Below are positions 42,547 to 52,122 of a stretch of DNA of 64,000 bases, one piece after another. Position 1 is the first letter of the stretch, and every line of letters starts with the position of its first letter. The DNA comes from Limnovirga soli. Its GTDB lineage: Bacteria; Bacteroidota; Bacteroidia; Chitinophagales; Chitinophagaceae. The stretch spans positions 1 to 64,000 of the forward strand of contig NZ_WHPF01000007.1 of NCBI RefSeq assembly GCF_013106755.1. The letters run 5' to 3'. A program made the position numbers and the translations under genes. The notes under the pieces are model-generated. The model did no database searches. It was not told the DNA's origin and saw only the letters and a list, made by a program, of their open reading frames with translations.

Positions 42547-42564
42547 CCCGAAAATACTAACACA

Positions 42565-43236
42565 GTGAAGGGTAAATACGTTGCGCTTATTATTATTTTA
42601 ATATTATTGGCCGATCAGGCACTGAAATTTTATATTAAAACCACCTATTATCTGGCGGAAGAACATGTTATTTTGGGAGATTGGTTCAAGCTGCACTTTG
42701 TAGAAAATGAAGGTATGGCCTGGGGCTGGAAGTTTGGTGGCGATTTTGGCAAAATAATACTTACACTTTTTAGGTTGGTAGCCGTAATTTTTGGAACTTT
42801 TTACCTGCGCAATATTGTGCGTAAAGGGTATCATAAAGGATTTATTGTTTGTGCTGCACTTATTTATGCAGGTGCGTTGGGCAATTTGCTGGATAGTATG
42901 TTTTATGGCTTATTGTTTAGCGATAGTCAAACTTTTTTGGTAGCACAATTTTTGCCCGAAACAGGTGGATATACATCTTTTTTGCATGGCAAAGTGGTAG
43001 ATATGTTGTACTTCCCCATTATTAAAGATACCACTTTCCCCACCTGGGTGCCTTTTTGGGGTGGTCAGGATTTTGAATTTTTCAGACCCGTTTTTAACCT
43101 GGCCGATGCTTCTATTTCAACCGGTGTGATAGCCCTATTATTATGGCAAAAAAAGTTTTTCCCAAAGCACGATGAGGAACAACATTCTACCGTAGAAACC
43201 GAAGCTTTAACAGACGATAAAGCACAGGTAATGTAA
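42565..43236 (+). CDS. lspA: Lipoprotein signal peptidase (signal peptidase II)
   Basis: Aspartic inner-membrane protease that cleaves lipoprotein signal peptides after diacylglyceryl transfer. About 223 residues, four membrane spans. The two catalytic aspartates are in GNLLDS and FNLADAS. The enzyme is longer than the E. coli form (about 165) because of an insertion between spans three and four (about residues 115-165), the usual form in Bacteroidota. A TTG at 42544 would add seven residues but lies inside the -7 box, so the GTG at 42565 is preferred. Followed by a terminator. Confidence 0.92.
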   Translation: MKGKYVALIIILILLADQALKFYIKTTYYLAEEHVILGDWFKLHFVENEGMAWGWKFGGDFGKIILTLFRLVAVIFGTFYLRNIVRKGYHKGFIVCAALIYAGALGNLLDSMFYGLLFSDSQTFLVAQFLPETGGYTSFLHGKVVDMLYFPIIKDTTFPTWVPFWGGQDFEFFRPVFNLADASISTGVIALLLWQKKFFPKHDEEQHSTVETEALTDDKAQVM

Positions 43237-43242
43237 ATAATT

Positions 43243-43274
43243 AAAATGCCTTTTATTAGGCATTTTTTATTTTA
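43243..43274 (+). terminator. Rho-independent terminator of lspA
   Basis: AAAATGCC with GGCATTTT, 8-base loop, T-rich tail. Confidence 0.85.
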
Positions 43275-43354
43275 GGTACTTTGTGTGTAAACTAATGAAT
43301 GCTATAGTATCTTTCCATCTTGCTATATTTATTAATACAATTTAATTATTACCA

Positions 43355-44572
43355 TTGAACTGGCTTTTTGCTTGGCGATACTTCAGGTCTAAAAAATCGG
43401 CCAATGCTATTAATATTATAGCATGGATTAGTGTGCTGGCCATTGCCGTAGGTACAGCTGCCTTAATTATTGTATTAAGTGTATTTAATGGGTTTGAAGA
43501 TTTGGTAAAGGGTCTTTACAGCGATTTTTATTCTGATATTAGAATTAGCCCCGCCACCGGAAAATTTATTGACTTTACGCCTGATGTACTGCAAAAAATA
43601 GAAACTATTCCCGGTGTAGCCCATTATAGCGCCTATATTGAAGAGAAAGCCGTTTTGGTAAATGGCGATTATCAAACCATTGCTGTTATGAAGGGTGTTG
43701 ATGAGCAATATATTACTGTAAACGGATTGATAAAACATATAGAGCGTGGTGAGTATAATTTAGGCACTTCAGAAGCACCGGCAATTATTGCGGGTACCGG
43801 CATTAGCAATGCCGTGGGTGCCGATCCGGAAAATACACTGGCCAATCTGATTATTTATTTACCCAACCGTAAAGCCGCCAACTTTAGCAGCATGGATGCC
43901 ATGCACTCCTACAATATTCAAACAGCCGGCGTATTTGCCGTGCAGCAGGAGTTTGACGATAAGTATGCTTTTACCAACCTGGCCTTTATGCAGTATATGC
44001 TCGATCTTGCCCCGCAGCAGTTTAGCGGTGTTGAAATTGCGCTAACCCCCAATGCAAAAGAGTCTGCCGTAAAACAGGCGCTGGCCGGTATATTGGGTAG
44101 TAAGTATTCAGTTCAAACCAGGTACGAGCAAAACAAAAGCCTGTTTAGTATTATGCAGGTAGAAAAATGGGTTATATATGGCATTCTTTCCCTGATATTA
44201 ATAGTGGCTTCGTTTAATATGATTGGCGCCTTAACCATGCTGGTGCTGGAAAAACAAAAAGATATAGCAGTGCTAAAAGCCATGGGTGTAACTGCAGGGG
44301 GTATACAACGTATTTTTCTGTCAGAAGGGTTGGTACTTGCGGGGGTAGGTGGCGGTGCAGGTTTATTACTCGCATTTATAATTTGTATGGTGCAAATACA
44401 GTTTCATATTATTCAATTAACGGGCAATACTTTTATTATTGATTATTATCCGGTAAAAATGTATGGTGCAGATTTTTTGCTGGTAGCTGTAACTGTAATT
44501 ACGGTTGCGTTACTAGCCGCCTACATTCCTTCCCGAAAAGCGGCCACACAAATATTTTCACTAAAAAGCTAG
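43355..44572 (+). CDS. LolC/LolE-type ABC transporter permease
   Basis: A 405-residue permease of the FtsX/LolE family, part of the machinery that releases lipoproteins from the inner membrane or a related type VII ABC system. One span at the N-terminus (about 20-45), a large periplasmic domain (about 46-265), then three spans (about 270-300, 315-345, 372-397). The motif LEKQKDIAVLKAMGVT before span three is typical. Start is TTG at 43355; no ATPase gene is adjacent. The pairing with lspA upstream fits a lipoprotein theme. Confidence 0.88.
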   Translation: MNWLFAWRYFRSKKSANAINIIAWISVLAIAVGTAALIIVLSVFNGFEDLVKGLYSDFYSDIRISPATGKFIDFTPDVLQKIETIPGVAHYSAYIEEKAVLVNGDYQTIAVMKGVDEQYITVNGLIKHIERGEYNLGTSEAPAIIAGTGISNAVGADPENTLANLIIYLPNRKAANFSSMDAMHSYNIQTAGVFAVQQEFDDKYAFTNLAFMQYMLDLAPQQFSGVEIALTPNAKESAVKQALAGILGSKYSVQTRYEQNKSLFSIMQVEKWVIYGILSLILIVASFNMIGALTMLVLEKQKDIAVLKAMGVTAGGIQRIFLSEGLVLAGVGGGAGLLLAFIICMVQIQFHIIQLTGNTFIIDYYPVKMYGADFLLVAVTVITVALLAAYIPSRKAATQIFSLKS

Positions 44573-44610
44573 GATAATTTTTGGTTACCGGCAATGGTGC
44601 TAAGGTCAGC

Positions 44611-44634
44611 TACTCTTGCGTCGCACTCTTGTGC
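44611..44634 (-). repeat. Dispersed intergenic repeat, type A variant
   Basis: Reverse copy: GCACAAGAG, TGCGACGCAAG, with a decayed right arm. Confidence 0.8.
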
Positions 44635-44762
44635 GTTCGGTAATGCTACTCTGCAATGCGGGGTCATCCATTATACTTAACCTCAATTAAAAATGGCGTA
44701 GTGTAAAACACCATTTATGCGCAGGCACTGTAGCTTGTTTTTTGCTGCCACTATATCTAACA

Positions 44763-44788
44763 GCACAAGAGTGCGACGCAAGTAAAGC
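44763..44788 (+). repeat. Dispersed intergenic repeat, type A
   Basis: GCACAAGAG, TGCGACGCAAG, TAAAGC; forms an inverted pair with the copy 130 bases upstream. Confidence 0.88.
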
Positions 44789-44817
44789 CAATTTATACTA
44801 CCACAGCCGGGCTCATA

Positions 44818-45750
44818 TTATTTTTTATATATCGTATAACAACGGGCCAGCAAGGGCATAACCAGCAATGCAAAAATGCCATAATAACCAGTGGTGAAAT
44901 AAGAAATTATCAGCGCAATCATACCTGCATAGAAAGGATAAACAAAGGTTAATACGCCAAACATTACGCTATCAAAATGAATGTCTTTACGGGTAAGCGG
45001 CCATATTATTGCCCGCACAGGTATATACAATGGCGCATGTAGCATCCAACCTAAAAGCGCTGGTAAAGCCAGCAAATAACGCCGGGTATTGCCTATGGTA
45101 GTAAATAAATGCTGTATAAGATATAATTGTGCTAACTGGCTATGGGTTTCCTGGTTAATTTGATTAATAATGGCACCATCGTTTGTGGTGCCGTTAGTTA
45201 GAGATTCGCCAAACATTTGCCCAAAACTAATCTCTATATTTTTGCCAAACTGTGTAAAGGAATGGTATCTTAACCAAACAGGCAGTACCTGCGCAGGTAT
45301 ACCTTGTTGCCAGCAGCTTAGTACAATACGGGGCGCTCCTTTTTTTAGTGGCAGCAAAGTAGTTTGGTGCTCGCATAGGCCTTCTACAAATATTAATACA
45401 ATACCATTGTTTTTTAAAACTTCAACTGATTGATTAAATGTTTGCTGGTTTAACGAAAGCTTTTCCTTTCCATCCCTGATGCGGTAAATGGGCATCATAT
45501 TTAATTGTCGTAAAATGGCACGGGCCCATTTTTTATTAAATACATCGCCACGGGTAATAAAATGCACCGGTTGCTGCATAAATGCGCCTATCAATATGGC
45601 ATCAAAAAATGAATTGGGGTGGTGAGCGGCAATTAGCAAAGGTCCTTTTGCCCTTAACTGCCCAGGGTTATGAAATACGATCTTCTTACAGAAAATCAAT
45701 AGCGATAACCGTACCCATACTTTAATAAACAAATAAAAAATACGCTGCAT
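44818..45750 (-). CDS. PlsC-type glycerolipid acyltransferase
   Basis: About 310 residues. The acyltransferase block is AAHHPNSFFDA; the His-to-Asp spacing is HPNSFFD (one residue longer than the classical HX4D), a variant seen in Bacteroidota relatives. A second block is IVLIFVEGLCE. Likely transfers an acyl chain to lysophosphatidate or a similar lipid at the inner membrane; C-terminal hydrophobic spans (about 240-310) anchor it. A Met at 45822 would add 24 residues but would overlap the start of the divergent OPT gene; the ATG at 45750 leaves a 70-base promoter region and is preferred. Confidence 0.85.
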   Translation of the reverse strand: MQRIFYLFIKVWVRLSLLIFCKKIVFHNPGQLRAKGPLLIAAHHPNSFFDAILIGAFMQQPVHFITRGDVFNKKWARAILRQLNMMPIYRIRDGKEKLSLNQQTFNQSVEVLKNNGIVLIFVEGLCEHQTTLLPLKKGAPRIVLSCWQQGIPAQVLPVWLRYHSFTQFGKNIEISFGQMFGESLTNGTTNDGAIINQINQETHSQLAQLYLIQHLFTTIGNTRRYLLALPALLGWMLHAPLYIPVRAIIWPLTRKDIHFDSVMFGVLTFVYPFYAGMIALIISYFTTGYYGIFALLVMPLLARCYTIYKK

Positions 45751-45820
45751 AAAAATGAATACACTAAAAATAAGCACTAAAAAAACAAATGCCTTACATT
45801 TAAAAATTAAACCATGATGC

Positions 45821-47881
45821 ATGAGTACTAAAAAACCGTTTAAGCCATTTGTTGCCCCCGAAACAAATATGAAAGAACTTACCGTAAAATCTATACTGGT
45901 AGGCAGTTTATTTGGAATAATATTTGGCGCCGCTACAGTTTATCTGGCATTAAAAGCCGGGCTTACTGTTTCTGCTTCTATACCTATTGCCGTTATAGCC
46001 ATAACACTGGGTCGTCGGTTTTTAAAAACCACTATCCTTGAAAATAATATTATTCAAACCACAGGTTCGGCCGGCGAAAGCATTGCTGCCGGGGTGGCTT
46101 TTACCTTACCCGGTTTTATATTTTTATCCTCGCCGGATAGTGCTGCCTATTTTAATTATTTAACCATCCTTATTCTGGCCATTGTAGGTGGTTTACTGGG
46201 TACTTTATTAATGGTACCCTTACGCCGCGCCCTTATTGTGAATGAACACGATAACCTGCCTTACCCCGAAGGTACAGCCTGCGGAGATGTACTAAAAGCC
46301 GGCGAAAAAGGTGGCGACTTTGCCAAAACCGCTTTTTGGGGTTTGGGTGTTGCTTTCTCTTATGCCTTGCTGCAAAAAGTATTGCACATCATTGCCGAAG
46401 TGCCCTATTATGCCACAAAGCAAGCCAATAAATTTTTCCCTTCGGCCCGTGTGGCAGGAGAAATTACCCCTGAATATCTTGGGGTTGGTTATATCATTGG
46501 TTTTCGTATTGCCGGGGTGCTGGTGGCAGGTGGTGTATTAAGCTGGCTGGTATTTATTCCATTATTAGCTTCCATTGTACCTGCAGATACCATTGCCAGT
46601 CAGCTGGTAAAGCTGGGCTATTTAAAATCGTTAACTACAGCCGGTGGACAAGGTAATTGGGATCCTGCCACACATACTTTTAGCAATTATGCAGCGGCGG
46701 TATATTATGCATTTATTCGCCAGATTGGTGCCGGTGCGGTTACCGCCGGCGGTATTATTACCTTAATAAAAACCATCCCTACCATTATCAGCTCAGTAAA
46801 AGGTAGTGTTGCTTCTATAAAAGAAGGTAGAAACAGCAGTGCCAACAGTATACTTAGAACAGAAAGAGACCTTAGCTTAAAAGTGGTTGGCTTTGGTAGT
46901 CTTGGCTTAATAGCATTGATCACATTTTTACCACAGATACCCGGCGATAGCATTATTGCCCGCTTATTGGTGGGTGTGTTGGTGGTATTATTTGGTGCAT
47001 TGTTTGTTACTGTTTCCTCCCGCATTGTGGGCTTAATCGGCTCATCCAATAATCCCATTAGCGGTATGACCATTGCCACAGTAATGGGTACCAGCCTTAT
47101 TTTCTTAAGCGTTGGCTGGACGGGTCAATCGGCCGAGCCATTGGTTCTGGTAGTGGGAGGTATGATTTGTATTGCAGCCGCTAATGCCGGCGCCACTTCG
47201 CAGGATTTAAAAAGCGGCTACATTGTTGGCGCCACGCCACGAAACCAGCAAATAGCTTTATTTGTGGGCGCTATTGTATCTTCAATTGTAATTGGCTTAA
47301 CCGTAAAATTCTTAGATAAACCCACCACCGAAATGATGGCGCAGGGTGTTCAACATGCTATTGGTACCGATAAATACCCTGCACCACAGGCCACTTTAAT
47401 GGCAACGCTTATAAAGGGAATCCTATCTCAAAATCTGGATTGGCAATATATTTTTGTAGGTGTATTTCTATCAGTAGTAATGGAACTTTGCGGTATAAAA
47501 TCACTCAGTTTTGCCGTTGGTGCTTACCTGCCATTAAGTACTACTTTACCCATATTTATTGGCGGTGCGGTTAGAGGTTTGGTAGAAAATAAACAAAAGA
47601 AAGCCAATATTACCGTTGTAGCCGAAGAGGAAGAACTCGGTAAAGGCAACTTATTTGCTACAGGATTGGTAGCAGGTGGTGCCATAGCCGGTGTATTAAT
47701 TGCCTTTTTATCTGGTACAAGTGCAGGGGAGCAATTTCTTAATTCGGTAAATCTGGAGGGTAGTTTATCTGGAATAGCCGGCGAAGAAGGCTATTTTCTG
47801 TTAGGCGCACTATTTTTTGCGGCTATGGCATTTATGCTATATAGAGTAGGTATAAAAAAAGATGGGCCACCACTGGCTTAG
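45821..47881 (+). CDS. OPT family oligopeptide transporter
   Basis: A 686-residue polytopic transporter of the OPT family (bacterial peptide/YSL-like branch), probably proton-coupled uptake of small peptides or metal chelates. About 14-16 membrane spans. Typical segments: FGAATVYLALKAGLTVSASIPIAV near span two, NNIIQTTGSAGESIAAG, and the paired NEHDNLPYPEGTACGDVLKAGEKGG loop. Monocistronic with a strong terminator; substrate not determinable. Confidence 0.95.
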   Translation: MSTKKPFKPFVAPETNMKELTVKSILVGSLFGIIFGAATVYLALKAGLTVSASIPIAVIAITLGRRFLKTTILENNIIQTTGSAGESIAAGVAFTLPGFIFLSSPDSAAYFNYLTILILAIVGGLLGTLLMVPLRRALIVNEHDNLPYPEGTACGDVLKAGEKGGDFAKTAFWGLGVAFSYALLQKVLHIIAEVPYYATKQANKFFPSARVAGEITPEYLGVGYIIGFRIAGVLVAGGVLSWLVFIPLLASIVPADTIASQLVKLGYLKSLTTAGGQGNWDPATHTFSNYAAAVYYAFIRQIGAGAVTAGGIITLIKTIPTIISSVKGSVASIKEGRNSSANSILRTERDLSLKVVGFGSLGLIALITFLPQIPGDSIIARLLVGVLVVLFGALFVTVSSRIVGLIGSSNNPISGMTIATVMGTSLIFLSVGWTGQSAEPLVLVVGGMICIAAANAGATSQDLKSGYIVGATPRNQQIALFVGAIVSSIVIGLTVKFLDKPTTEMMAQGVQHAIGTDKYPAPQATLMATLIKGILSQNLDWQYIFVGVFLSVVMELCGIKSLSFAVGAYLPLSTTLPIFIGGAVRGLVENKQKKANITVVAEEEELGKGNLFATGLVAGGAIAGVLIAFLSGTSAGEQFLNSVNLEGSLSGIAGEEGYFLLGALFFAAMAFMLYRVGIKKDGPPLA

Positions 47882-47891
47882 TAAAGCATAT

Positions 47892-47931
47892 AAAAAAAGC
47901 CTTCAGCAAAATATGTTGAAGGCTTTTTTTT
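47892..47931 (+). terminator. Rho-independent terminator of the OPT gene
   Basis: AAAAAAAGCCTTCA with TGAAGGCTTTTTTTT, loop of about 12 bases with a mismatch, long T-run. Confidence 0.9.
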
Positions 47932-47970
47932 CAAATACTTGTTATTGGCCAAGCAAATGAAATTGATGCA

Positions 47971-47996
47971 GCTTTACTTGCGTCGCACTCTTGTAC
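47971..47996 (-). repeat. Dispersed intergenic repeat, type A
   Basis: Complete reverse copy, between convergent OPT and araC-type genes. Confidence 0.9.
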
Positions 47997-48015
47997 TTTC
48001 TGATTATTAGGCAGC

Positions 48016-48876
48016 TTACATGCCGGTAGCATTTTTAATAAAATACTTTCTATACCGCGATGGAGTAGTTTTTTTCACTTTCAAAAACTGTTTATTAAAA
48101 TTAGCCAGGGTATTAAAACCACTTTCGTAGCAAATGGCTTCAATTGATTTTTGGGTATCTATCAATTGTTTGCAGGCATAGCCAATTCTCACTTCATTTA
48201 AAAAATCAATATAGGTTTTCTTGGTGCTTTTTTTAAAATAACTGCAAAAAGCAGGCACACTCATTCTGGCATGTGCAGCCACTTCATTCAGTGTAACAGG
48301 CTCCTGAAAACGGGTAATGGTATATTGGTAAATTCTGTCAATCCTTTCTTTGTTTTTAGTGTTAAACTCTTTTACTTCCTGAGTTGACACTGTATCAAAT
48401 TCTTTGGTTTTAACAATCAGCTGCAGGCATTCCATTAATAGAATTATACGTTCAAACCCTTCTGCAAATTCAAGTTCTTCAATAAATGGGGCCAACTGTA
48501 TTCTGCAATCGCCTTTTATTTTTAAACCCTGGCAGGCAATATCCAGCAAGGCTTTAATTTCTCTGCTTTCGGGTAAACCCAGTAAATGCTGTCCCCAAAA
48601 ATCATCACGAAACTGAACTACCACCGCACTGGTAATAAGTTCTTTAGTGGCTTTTTGAAACGTATGAGGCAAATTGCTGCCCAAAAAATAAATATCGCCG
48701 GTGCTAAACTCGCCAACATAATTACCTACAAAACTGGTACCTTCCCCTTCGGTAAATAAAATAAGTTCGTATTCTATATGCTGGTGCCAGGGCACTTCAA
48801 ACTGAGGCGTACGATAGGTACGAGCCACAAATGAAGTATTCTCAGTTAAAGTTAGTTTTTCTATAATCGGTTTCAT
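48016..48876 (-). CDS. AraC family transcriptional regulator
   Basis: A 286-residue regulator with an N-terminal cupin-like sensor (about 15-90; PWHQHIEYELILFTEGEG, YFLGSNLPHTF) and a C-terminal double helix-turn-helix (about 185-284; LNEVAAHARMSVPAFCSYFKK and the second HTH with SIEAICYESGFNTLANFNKQFLKVKKTTPSRYRK). Divergent from xylB-xylA with about 165 bases between the starts, so it very likely senses a pentose or related sugar and controls the xylose operon. Confidence 0.92.
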   Translation of the reverse strand: MKPIIEKLTLTENTSFVARTYRTPQFEVPWHQHIEYELILFTEGEGTSFVGNYVGEFSTGDIYFLGSNLPHTFQKATKELITSAVVVQFRDDFWGQHLLGLPESREIKALLDIACQGLKIKGDCRIQLAPFIEELEFAEGFERIILLMECLQLIVKTKEFDTVSTQEVKEFNTKNKERIDRIYQYTITRFQEPVTLNEVAAHARMSVPAFCSYFKKSTKKTYIDFLNEVRIGYACKQLIDTQKSIEAICYESGFNTLANFNKQFLKVKKTTPSRYRKYFIKNATGM

Positions 48877-49043
48877 TCCTGCACTATATTAACCATTAAA
48901 TATGCTCTCATACTACAATATTATTAAAATAGTTGTATTTTTCAACAATAAAGTGGATGAGTTTTTGCCCATACAGAAATAATTTAGCAGATAGTAAAAT
49001 AATTTTCTAACGATTAACATTTGCCCGGCGGGCAGTTACCATT

Positions 49044-50519
49044 ATGTTATTACTTGGTATAGATATAGGCACTTCTTCCATAAAGGTTTCTGTGGTAGAT
49101 GCACAAACGCAACAGGCAGTGGCATCTGCCCAATACCCCGAAACGGAAGCATCTATTACTTCCCTGCAAAGCGGCTGGGCTGAGCAATCACCCGAAAGCT
49201 GGTGGCAATATATGCAACAGGCATTGGCCAAGGCACATGCTACTAAAGCCTATAATCCAGCTGATATTGCAGCCATTGGAATAGCTTACCAAATGCATGG
49301 GTTGGTATTGGTTGATAAAAACCAGCAGGTATTAAGGGATTCCATTATTTGGTGCGATAGTCGTGCAGTACCATATGGCGATGAAGCTTTTAAAGCCATT
49401 GGCGAAGAAAAGTGTTTATCGCACCTGCTTAATTCTCCCGGTAATTTCACTGCTGCAAAACTGGCCTGGGTAAAAGCCAACGAACCATCAGTTTATGAAC
49501 GAATTGATAAACTGATGTTACCCGGTGATTATATGGCAATGCAGTTAACTGGAAATATCACCACCAGTGCTTCCTCTTTATCAGAAGGTATATTTTGGGA
49601 TTTTAATACCGAAACAGTTTCCCGCGATATAATGGATTATTTTGAGTTTAGTGATGATTGCATACCCACCATACAACCGGTTTTTTCTTCTCATGGCCAG
49701 CTTAAGGCCGATATGGCTGCCTTGCTTTCTTTAACACCCGGTATTCCGGTTACCTATAAAGCCGGCGACCAGCCAAATAATGCATTATCATTAAATGTAT
49801 TGGAGCCGGGCGAAGTGGCAGCTACGGCTGGTACTTCGGGTGTTATTTATGGGGTTAGCGATTCATTGGCTTATGATAAGCAATCAAGGGTAAACAGTTT
49901 TGCCCATGTAAACCATACTGCAGCGCAAAGACGTATAGGCGTATTATTATGTATAAATGGCACAGGCATACTTAACAGCTGGTTAAAGAAAACAGTTGGT
50001 GCCGGCATGAGCTATGCCGAATTAAATGCCGCCGCAACCGCAATTGCGCCAGGTAGCAATGGTTTATCTATTTTACCATTTGGTAATGGCGCAGAGCGTA
50101 TGCTGAATAATAAAATGGTAGGGGCCCATTTGCAAAATATTGATTTAAATAAACACACTCCTGCACATATATACCGTGCCGGACAGGAAGGAATTGCTTT
50201 TGCATTTAGGTATGGGCTGGATATTATGCGCGAAAACGAAATGAAACCTGCCGTAATACGTGCCGGTAAAGCCAATATGTTTTTAAGTGATGTATTTGCA
50301 CAGGCTTTTGTAAATGTTACCCAAACGCCAGTTGAATTGTATAACTGCGATGGCAGTGTAGGTGCTGCATTGGGTGCCGGTATTGGCGCCAATATCTTTA
50401 GTAATGCAAAGGAGGCTTTTAGCAATATGCAGCGGCTGCAAACCATTGAACCTACAGGTGCAGAAGAATATGAAGCACTTTACCAGCAATGGAAGCAGTA
50501 TTTGCTAAAAGAATTATAG
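49044..50519 (+). CDS. xylB: Xylulokinase
   Basis: FGGY-family sugar kinase that phosphorylates D-xylulose to xylulose 5-phosphate, feeding the pentose phosphate pathway. 491 residues. N-terminal ATPase block GIDIGTSSIKVSVVD, the catalytic region with IAYQMHGLVLVD and IWCDSRA (Asp base), and the second-domain blocks AATAGTSGVIYG and GAALGAG. It precedes xylA by 131 bases, a gap that contains one dispersed repeat. Confidence 0.95.
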   Translation: MLLLGIDIGTSSIKVSVVDAQTQQAVASAQYPETEASITSLQSGWAEQSPESWWQYMQQALAKAHATKAYNPADIAAIGIAYQMHGLVLVDKNQQVLRDSIIWCDSRAVPYGDEAFKAIGEEKCLSHLLNSPGNFTAAKLAWVKANEPSVYERIDKLMLPGDYMAMQLTGNITTSASSLSEGIFWDFNTETVSRDIMDYFEFSDDCIPTIQPVFSSHGQLKADMAALLSLTPGIPVTYKAGDQPNNALSLNVLEPGEVAATAGTSGVIYGVSDSLAYDKQSRVNSFAHVNHTAAQRRIGVLLCINGTGILNSWLKKTVGAGMSYAELNAAATAIAPGSNGLSILPFGNGAERMLNNKMVGAHLQNIDLNKHTPAHIYRAGQEGIAFAFRYGLDIMRENEMKPAVIRAGKANMFLSDVFAQAFVNVTQTPVELYNCDGSVGAALGAGIGANIFSNAKEAFSNMQRLQTIEPTGAEEYEALYQQWKQYLLKEL

Positions 50520-50538
50520 CTGAATTAATTATCCGAAC

Positions 50539-50564
50539 GTACAAGAGTGCGACGCAAGTAAAGC
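50539..50564 (+). repeat. Dispersed intergenic repeat, type A, between xylB and xylA
   Basis: Complete type A copy inside what is probably an operon; it is not placed only at operon ends. Confidence 0.9.
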
Positions 50565-50650
50565 CCCGGATATGCGATAAAGCCGGGTACAAAAAAGCAG
50601 TTTCGCCATTACTTTTATTATAAAACACTTATCATTTAAAACTACAAACT

Positions 50651-51979
50651 ATGTCAGTTCTACTAGGAGAAAAAGAATTTTTTAAAGGCATTGGCCAAAT
50701 ACAATATGAAGGCCCTGCTACTGATAATCCACTGGCTTTTCGCTGGTATGATGAAAGCAAAGTTATTGCCGGTAAAACCATGAAAGAGCACCTGCGTTTT
50801 GCTTGTGCTTACTGGCATTCTTTCTGTAATACCGGTGGCGACCCCTTTGGCGAAGGCACCCATATTTTTGAATGGAACAATAAAGCCGATGCAGTTGAAA
50901 GAGCCAAAGATAAAATGGATGCGGCTTTTGAATTTATGACCAAAATAAACCTGCCATTTTATTGTTTTCATGATGTTGACGTAGTAGATTATGGCAACGA
51001 TTTGGCCGAAAATGAAAGACGTTTACAGGCCTTAACTGCTTATGCTAAAGACAAACAGGCGGCCAGCGGTATTCAATTGTTATGGGGTACAGCCAATTTG
51101 TTTTCTCACCGCAGGTATATGAACGGCGCATCTACCAATCCTGATTTTCATGTATTGGCACATGCCGGTGCACAGGTAAAATTTGCACTGGATGCTACCA
51201 TGGCTTTAGGTGGCCAAAACTATGTTTTTTGGGGTGGCCGCGAAGGCTATATGAGTTTATTAAATACCAATATGAAACGCGAACAGGAACACCTGGCCCG
51301 TTTTTTACATACCGCAAAAGATTATGCCCGCAGCAATGGTTTTACTGGTACCTTCTTTATAGAACCAAAGCCTTGTGAGCCTAGTAAACACCAATACGAT
51401 TATGATTCTGCTACCGTAATTAGTTTTTTACGCCAATACGGATTAATGGATGATTTTAAACTTAATATAGAAGTTAACCATGCTACTTTGGCCGGACATA
51501 CTTTTACCCACGAACTACAGGTAGCAGCCGATGCAGGAATGCTGGGTAGTATTGATGCCAACCGTGGGGATTACCAGAATGGATGGGATACAGATCAGTT
51601 CCCAAATGATGTGAATGAACTTACAGAAGCCATGCTGATTATTTTACAAGGCGGCGGTTTTGCAGGTGGCGGTATTAATTTCGATGCAAAAATTCGTCGT
51701 AACTCAACCGATCCTGCTGATTTGTTCTATGCACATATTGGCGGTATGGATACGTTTGCAAGGGCATTGGTAGTGGCCGATAAAATTTTACAGCATGGTG
51801 AATATGCCAATATAAAAACAAAGCGCTATGCCTCTTTTGATACTGGTGCAGGTGCCGATTTTGAAGCGGGTAAATTAACTCTTACCGATTTGAAAAATTA
51901 CGCAGCTGCCAATGGAGAGCCGGCAGTAATAAGCGGTAAACAGGAATACCTGGAAAACCTGATAAACAGGTTTATTTAA
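50651..51979 (+). CDS. xylA: Xylose isomerase
   Basis: Converts D-xylose to D-xylulose with two divalent metal ions; cytoplasmic tetramer. 442 residues, the longer class II form. Catalytic and metal motifs: FCFHDVDV-type segment ([12 protein letters not shown], about 98-109), [58 protein letters not shown] and [19 protein letters not shown]. Ends in a strong terminator. A near-match -7 box (TACTTTTA) lies about 40 bases upstream. Confidence 0.97.
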   Translation: MSVLLGEKEFFKGIGQIQYEGPATDNPLAFRWYDESKVIAGKTMKEHLRFACAYWHSFCNTGGDPFGEGTHIFEWNNKADAVERAKDKMDAAFEFMTKINLPFYCFHDVDVVDYGNDLAENERRLQALTAYAKDKQAASGIQLLWGTANLFSHRRYMNGASTNPDFHVLAHAGAQVKFALDATMALGGQNYVFWGGREGYMSLLNTNMKREQEHLARFLHTAKDYARSNGFTGTFFIEPKPCEPSKHQYDYDSATVISFLRQYGLMDDFKLNIEVNHATLAGHTFTHELQVAADAGMLGSIDANRGDYQNGWDTDQFPNDVNELTEAMLIILQGGGFAGGGINFDAKIRRNSTDPADLFYAHIGGMDTFARALVVADKILQHGEYANIKTKRYASFDTGAGADFEAGKLTLTDLKNYAAANGEPAVISGKQEYLENLINRFI

Positions 51980-51982
51980 AAT

Positions 51983-52015
51983 AAAAAGCCCCGTTTTTAA
52001 AACGGGGCTTTTTTT
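51983..52015 (+). terminator. Rho-independent terminator of xylA
   Basis: AAAAAGCCCCGTTTT with AAAACGGGGCTTTTT, 2-3-base loop region, T-run. Confidence 0.92.
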
Positions 52016-52047
52016 ATGTGTTAACCCAACTGTTATTTAATAATTAA

Positions 52048-52073
52048 GCTGTACTTGCGTCGCACTCTTGTGC
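52048..52073 (-). repeat. Dispersed intergenic repeat, type A variant
   Basis: Reverse copy: GCACAAGAG, TGCGACGCAAG, then TACAGC; between convergent xylA and pit genes. Confidence 0.88.
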
Positions 52074-52122
52074 AGTTAGATACTTTGGCTGGCAAAAAAT
52101 GGTATACTGCCTGCACTTCACA

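Noticed and set aside
45751-45822. Twenty-four extra N-terminal residues of the PlsC-type acyltransferase
   Set aside because: That start would overlap the divergent OPT start codon and leave no promoter space.
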